From JAZDPK01 sp043797615 (lineage in GTDB: Bacteria > Patescibacteriota > Patescibacteriia > UBA11705 > JABHMO01): a DNA stretch of 22,794 nucleotides. Each line of letters starts with the position of its first letter. The first letter of the stretch is position 1. Location of the stretch: positions 1 through 22,794 of the forward strand of contig JAZDPK010000040.1 in assembly GCA_043797615.1 (NCBI GenBank). Reading direction: 5' to 3'. The notes under the pieces were generated by a model. The model worked only from the letters and a program-made list of their open reading frames with translations, searched no databases and was not told the DNA's origin. Below, piece after piece: positions 19,925 to 22,794 of this stretch. The translations under genes and the position numbers were made by a program.

Positions 19925-19954
19925 GGAAGTCGAACGTTCGGCTTCCTTTTTATT
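19925..19954 (+). terminator. terminator of the DnaJ-like gene
   Basis: GGAAGTCGA (19925-19933) pairs with TCGGCTTCC (19938-19946), followed by TTTTTATTTT. Confidence 0.85.
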
Positions 19955-19957
19955 TTG

Positions 19958-19986
19958 TTGACAAGGCGTTCAGTTTGATTTAAACT
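19958..19986 (+). promoter_or_regulatory. promoter of the lipoprotein gene
   Basis: TTGACA (19958-19963), 17-nt spacer, TAAACT (19981-19986). It starts immediately after the preceding terminator. Confidence 0.75.
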
Positions 19987-20026
19987 ATTGTTAACCTTTG
20001 TTCAACCGCAAAGAAAGGAGGGGGTC

Positions 20027-20272
20027 ATGCGTTTCGCTCAATGGTTTTCTCTAATGATGACGTTCGCGCTTGCCGGTTGCATCGGCTTTTCGAAGAACTA
20101 CGGATTTACGGTCAGCCAGGGCAACATCGGCTTTTGCGAGAAAATCGAAAGGCCGGGCTGGAAATCGGAAGCCAAGCGGAAATGCCACGCGAAAGCTTAC
20201 CAAGTCTGCAAATTCATGCCCGTCTGCCGCCAGGAAGCGGACAGAATCTGCTGCGAATGCGAACCGAAGTGA
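20027..20272 (+). CDS. small Cys-rich lipoprotein
   Basis: 81 residues from ATG 20027, chosen because AAAGGAGG lies just upstream; an upstream TTG at 19988 would spoil the signal peptide. A hydrophobic signal peptide ends in the lipobox LAGC with C18 as the lipid-modified residue. The mature part of about 64 residues is basic and has seven more cysteines (C37, C53, C61, C67, C75, C76, C78), suggesting disulfides or metal binding outside the membrane. No family is recognised. With its own promoter and terminator it is a single-gene unit. A redox link to the CcdA-like protein at 13985 is possible but unproven. Confidence 0.8.
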   Translation: MRFAQWFSLMMTFALAGCIGFSKNYGFTVSQGNIGFCEKIERPGWKSEAKRKCHAKAYQVCKFMPVCRQEADRICCECEPK

Positions 20273-20275
20273 AAC

Positions 20276-20311
20276 AAAAACCGCATTGGATCTAAATTCA
20301 AGGCGGTTTTT
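20276..20311 (+). terminator. terminator of the lipoprotein gene
   Basis: AAAAACCGC (20276-20284) pairs with GCGGTTTTT (20303-20311), with an inner TTGGA/TTCAA pairing. Confidence 0.85.
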
Positions 20312-20327
20312 ATTTGTCGATGGCGGG

Positions 20328-20356
20328 TTGACAAAATTAAAATGATGTGATAGAGT
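20328..20356 (+). promoter_or_regulatory. promoter of the frame-broken membrane gene
   Basis: TTGACA (20328-20333), 17-nt spacer, TAGAGT (20351-20356) preceded by TGa. AAAGGAG follows before ATG 20407. Confidence 0.7.
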
Positions 20357-20406
20357 TTATTCGTTGTCCATTGACAATAAAATTTCATTTTAAAAAAGGA
20401 GAAGCC

Positions 20407-20736
20407 ATGAAATTGGTATATTTGACGAACGCGGGAAAATTGATCCGTAAATTTTTCGAGGAGCTGGCAATTGTCATTGTGGCGCTTGTTTATGTTATTT
20501 TCGCATTGCCTTTGCAATATTTGTGGCGGAAAAAAACATTATCGGTTGCGTCCTGCTTTGCCTTTCGCCGTATTTGATTCCGGGTCTGTTGATTTACTTC
20601 GGACTTGGCAAATTATCGACGTGCAGACATTGATTGCGCGAAAATCACGCATCATTATCTCAGCGTGCGCGAAACAGCGCTGCGGCCGGTGTCTTGGCAT
20701 CCGTTCAAAATTTTCGCGAACGGCCAAGCAAGTTAA
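20407..20736 (+). pseudogene. small membrane protein gene with two compensating frame changes
   Basis: The first 43 codons from ATG 20407 encode a basic start and one membrane segment (EELAIVIVALVYVIFALPLQ). In that frame a stop comes at 20577. If one A is added to the A7 run at 20530-20536, the frame instead reads NIIGCVLLCLSPYLIPGL and on through LIYFGLGKLS, a clear second membrane segment, to a stop at 20631. From about 20610 the original frame resumes with normal codon use (ADIDCAKITHHYLSV onward) to TAA 20734-20736. The strong promoter, AAAGGAG site and terminator are intact. It may be a decaying gene, sequencing error in a homopolymer, or slippage-dependent expression. No family is recognised. 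Confidence 0.6.
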
Positions 20737-20743
20737 ATCCAAT

Positions 20744-20774
20744 AAGGCGGAGCGTTAACAACGTTCTGCCTTTT
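20744..20774 (+). terminator. terminator after the frame-broken gene
   Basis: AAGGCGGAGCGTT (20744-20756) pairs over 13 positions, two of them G-U, with AACGTTCTGCCTT (20760-20772), then more T. Confidence 0.85.
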
Positions 20775-20930
20775 ATAATCCGAATAAAACAGGGGAATCC
20801 GAATTCTCCGAATGAAAACTACTAATTTTATTTGGTCTGAAGGATATTCGGAGTATTCGGATATAGATAATTTTCGGTTTTTTTTTTGTGAATAGTCGGA
20901 GCATTCGGATTGTTTTGAATTCGGATTATA
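20774..20930. repeat. 157-bp element with 12-bp perfect inverted ends and ATTCGGAGN units
   Basis: TATAATCCGAAT (20774-20785) is the exact reverse complement of ATTCGGATTATA (20919-20930). Inside lie three copies of an ATTCGGAG-n-ATTCGGAT double unit: inverted at 20796-20814 and direct at 20844-20864 and 20894-20911. The left inner copy can pair with either right copy. There is no coding potential. It may be a MITE-like or REP-like element, or an expanded nonamer repeat. Confidence 0.7.
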
Positions 20931-20941
20931 CTCGTCAATAA

Positions 20942-20996
20942 AAAACGGCCGGGCAGTTGCTGCCAAGCCATTTTGTTCCGAGTTAAAAACCGTTTT
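20942..20996 (-). terminator. terminator of the small basic protein gene
   Basis: On the minus strand AAAACGG (20996-20990) pairs with CCGTTTT (20948-20942), enclosing a GGCAG/CTGCC hairpin, and the T-run continues. It overlaps the stop codon at 20983. Confidence 0.65.
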
Positions 20997-21258
20997 GAAG
21001 CAGCGCTTTTCTTTCCTTGCACCGCCGTTCGAAATTCTCTTTGTGCGTTTTGATCTGTTGCTCAAGATCGGCCTTGACGATTTTTTTGATTTTCGCGTCG
21101 CTCGCTTTGAAAACGTGTTCGCGAAGCGTTCGCAATTCGAATTTTTCTTCGTCTGCTTTCGTTTTGATCTCTTTTTTCGCGTTGCGTTTGGCAATGCGCC
21201 AGAATTCGTTAATGCCGATCTGTCCTTTTTCCAATTTGCGCATCAGTTCTCTTGCCAT
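20983..21258 (-). CDS. small charged coiled-coil protein
   Basis: 91 residues, strongly charged (Lys, Glu, Arg) and predicted almost fully helical, probably a coiled coil. It has one Cys near the C-terminus and no membrane segment. No family is recognised. The start at 21258 is supported by AAAGGAGG about 7 bases upstream on the minus strand, and a matching promoter lies at 21329-21301. Low complexity makes homology searches unreliable. It could bind nucleic acid or the ribosome, but nothing in the sequence shows this. Confidence 0.75.
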   Translation of the reverse strand: MARELMRKLEKGQIGINEFWRIAKRNAKKEIKTKADEEKFELRTLREHVFKASDAKIKKIVKADLEQQIKTHKENFERRCKERKALLQNGF

Positions 21259-21300
21259 GGTTGTTCCTCCTTTGGTTAAATCGATTTCATCGTCAAATTA

Positions 21301-21329
21301 ATCATAGAATATTCCGCAATGTTTGTCCA
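21301..21329 (-). promoter_or_regulatory. promoter of the small basic protein gene
   Basis: On the minus strand: TGGACA (21329-21324), 17-nt spacer, TATGAT (21306-21301). The start is near 21294, leaving a leader of about 36 nt with AAAGGAGG. Confidence 0.65.
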
Positions 21330-21411
21330 TATGGATAAGTTAAGATACATATTGCATTTTATCGCGGTTTATTGTAAAATCCAAGAAACGAACTTTGACA
21401 ATTAACAAGTT

Positions 21412-21461
21412 AAGAAGGGATAAGAGGGCAAAAGAAGGCGCAGAAGGGAAAGAAGGCTAAA
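21412..21461. repeat. purine-rich decamer repeat x5
   Basis: AAGAAGGGAT, AAGAGGGCAA, AAGAAGGCGC, AGAAGGGAAA and GAAGGCTAAA at 10-bp spacing. Read on the other strand it is the TTTAGCC/CCCTCTT family of 1258-1297 and 15207-15226. A TTGACA (21395-21400) lies just upstream but no good -10 follows, so the promoter of the peptidase gene is unresolved. Confidence 0.75.
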
Positions 21462-21530
21462 ACAAAACAATGAAAGAACCAATAAATTGTTTTATATTTA
21501 ATTCGCATCAACTTTTTAAAGGAGGAAGGA

Positions 21531-22658
21531 ATGAAGCACAAAGTTTTGGCGAACGGTTTGCAGATCTTGCTCGCGCCGAGGCAAAGCGCGGAAGTGACGA
21601 TCGCCGTCGCCATAAAAATGGGCGACCGCTATGAAAAAGCGGATATGGTTGGAATCGATCACATTTGCGAACATTTGATCACCGCTTCCGGATCCGAGCA
21701 TTTTCCGACCGAAACAGCGTTCAATCGAGCGCTCGACAGTTTCGGCGGAGAATTCGAAGGCATGACTTCGAACGACATCATCCTCGCGCTCATCACGCTG
21801 AACAAGCAGAAATTCAATTTGGGCATGACGCTCTTTTGCGACATGGTCTTGCGTCCGATTATGACGGATGAGCATATCGAGCTCGCCCGAAGCGTAATCG
21901 TGAACGAATTGAAAGGCATGCTCGACGATGGCGACGTGCAAGTGAAGGAAATGCGCGACATCCTCATGTTTCCGAACAACGCTTTGTCGCAGAATACGGC
22001 GATGGAAGCGGCGAACACGAAAAAATTCAAGCCCTGGCAGATCCGCAGACATTACAAAAAGTTAGTCAGGCCGAACCGCATGATTATCGTCGTTGCCGGC
22101 GATTTCAACCAGGAAAAAGCGCTGGAATCGATCGAGCGGGAATTCGGCGGACTGAAGCGCGGGCATCCGCAGTCTTTCGCGCCTTTTTCCGTTGAGCAAA
22201 CCGAAGCGAGAATCAAGCTGTTGCCACGCCGATCCAATCAGATCAGTTTTTCTTTGGGGTTTCCGCTGTGGGGCTTCGACGATCCGCGGCGCTATCCGCT
22301 TATTTTTCTGAACAACATACTGGCGGATCGGGAGAGCTCGATTCTGATCAGCGCGATGCGGAGCGAGAGCGGACTGGTTTACGAAATAGACTCGGCAATA
22401 TGGCAATGGGAAGACGCCGGCTATTTTCGGATCGACGCGTACACCGGCAAGCGAAATCAATTTTTTCAAATTTTAGAAATGATTTTGGCGAAATTGGGTT
22501 GCTTGAAATCGAAGCTGATAAATCAGGAGGAATTCAATCTTACGCTCGACAATTTAAAATATCGCGCGAAAAGGAGTTTTTCCGATGATTCATACGCCGC
22601 CAAATTTTACGCCGGCCAGATCGCGACTTGCGGCCGGGTGATTTCCCTGCGGCCCTGA
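21531..22658 (+). CDS. M16-family zinc peptidase (pitrilysin/insulinase type), C-terminus disrupted
   Basis: 375 residues in this frame. The inverted zinc motif HxxEH is H44-I-C-E-H48, with E126 (VNELKG) in position for the third ligand. The second domain has MRSESGLVYEID, matching the substrate-binding R...GLVY segment of M16 proteins. Active members run to about 410-430 residues. Here the frame stops at 22656-22658 after LRP, while coding-like fragments continue in other frames. The catalytic domain is intact. A perfect GGAGG site (AAAGGAGGAAGG) precedes ATG 21531. Such proteins cleave small peptides or unfolded proteins. Whether this copy is active depends on the 3' damage. Confidence 0.85.
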   Translation: MKHKVLANGLQILLAPRQSAEVTIAVAIKMGDRYEKADMVGIDHICEHLITASGSEHFPTETAFNRALDSFGGEFEGMTSNDIILALITLNKQKFNLGMTLFCDMVLRPIMTDEHIELARSVIVNELKGMLDDGDVQVKEMRDILMFPNNALSQNTAMEAANTKKFKPWQIRRHYKKLVRPNRMIIVVAGDFNQEKALESIEREFGGLKRGHPQSFAPFSVEQTEARIKLLPRRSNQISFSLGFPLWGFDDPRRYPLIFLNNILADRESSILISAMRSESGLVYEIDSAIWQWEDAGYFRIDAYTGKRNQFFQILEMILAKLGCLKSKLINQEEFNLTLDNLKYRAKRSFSDDSYAAKFYAGQIATCGRVISLRP

Positions 22659-22794
22659 ATTCGCATTTGAAGTCGAACACTTGCAAAATAAATAAATGGT
22701 TTTAAAATGAAAAAATATGAATAAAAAAAACCAAATGCTACGCGCATTTAAGTAAAAACGAACGAAATGAAATTGCCGTTCTGTGGAATAAAAA
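22654..22794 (+). other. frame-scattered remains of the M16 C-terminus
   Basis: One base after the frame of the peptidase, PEFAFEVEHLQNK is readable (22654-22692) and would follow naturally on ISLR. A third frame gives SKNERNEIAVLWNK (22751-22792), which resembles the last beta-strand of M16 proteins. Between them are A-runs, including eight A at 22723-22730. At least two to three indels are needed to join these. This is gene decay, or poor sequence at a contig end. Confidence 0.55.

Noticed and set aside
20733..21194. 153-codon minus-strand frame overlapping the small basic protein gene
   Set aside because: It runs through the 157-bp repeat element and a terminator, and the overlapping frame with a strong ribosome-binding site (21258-20983) explains the region better.
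1..22794. Alternative genetic code 25 (TGA as Gly)
   Set aside because: TGA ends several well-defined genes, such as pilB, the lipoprotein and the protein at 15256, at family-appropriate positions.

Overview
The window looks like a piece of a Patescibacteria (Candidate Phyla Radiation) genome, probably Parcubacteria-like. The reasons are small genes, many single-gene transcription units, several short membrane proteins of a CPR style, an 87-residue stand-alone EF-Tu domain-2-like protein, two type IV pilus assembly ATPase homologues lying apart from other pilus genes, and a mixture of Shine-Dalgarno-led and nearly leaderless genes. TGA is used as a stop (for example at 16860, 13708-11996 and 20272), so the Gracilibacteria/Absconditabacteria code 25 does not apply. 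No rRNA or conserved operon is present, so the taxonomy is inference.

Layout. 1-330: tRNA-Asn(GUU) with its promoter, a long hairpin that reuses the tRNA 3' end, a 45-bp repeat and a terminator. 346-2930: a cold-shock protein, a small membrane protein and a DESD-box RNA helicase; the helicase follows a consensus promoter and a leader that can fold in two mutually exclusive ways. 2933-5994: an AT-richer defence island with a DpnA-type adenine methyltransferase, a single-domain MutH/Sau3AI-type nuclease (GATC specificity predicted), a putative ADP-ribosyltransferase-fold protein, then a Panacea-domain (DUF4065) protein coupled to an unknown protein. 6035-8056: an NRAMP-related transporter converging on a DUF84/YjjX-type nucleotidase. 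8132-13861: a PilB/GspE-like protein that has lost its ATPase motifs, a small membrane protein, a transglutaminase-like protein, and the catalytically intact PilB on the other strand. 13869-18497: a CcdA-like membrane protein, the EF-Tu domain-2-like protein behind a structured leader, a large membrane protein and a radical SAM protein. 18510-22794: GreA, a truncated DnaJ-like zinc protein, a Cys-rich lipoprotein, a frame-broken membrane gene, a small basic coiled-coil protein, and an M16 peptidase whose end is scrambled.

The spacers are unusual. They contain short degenerate tandem repeats with a fixed period of 7 or 10 bp. The unit differs between loci but related units recur kilobases apart, often just upstream of promoters or start codons. 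Promoters are typically TTGACA-17-TATAAT-like with an extended -10 (TGn). Genes fall into two classes: those with a strong AAGGAGG site (8056-, 8301+, 13708-, 19239+, 20027+, 20407+, 21258-, 21531+), and those with no such site, several of which start within about 15 nt of the predicted transcription start.

The most noteworthy items are the helicase leader switch, the RM-ART-Panacea island, the pseudo-ATPase PilB paired with an intact PilB, the 7/10-bp repeat families, and the twice-shifted small membrane gene at 20407.
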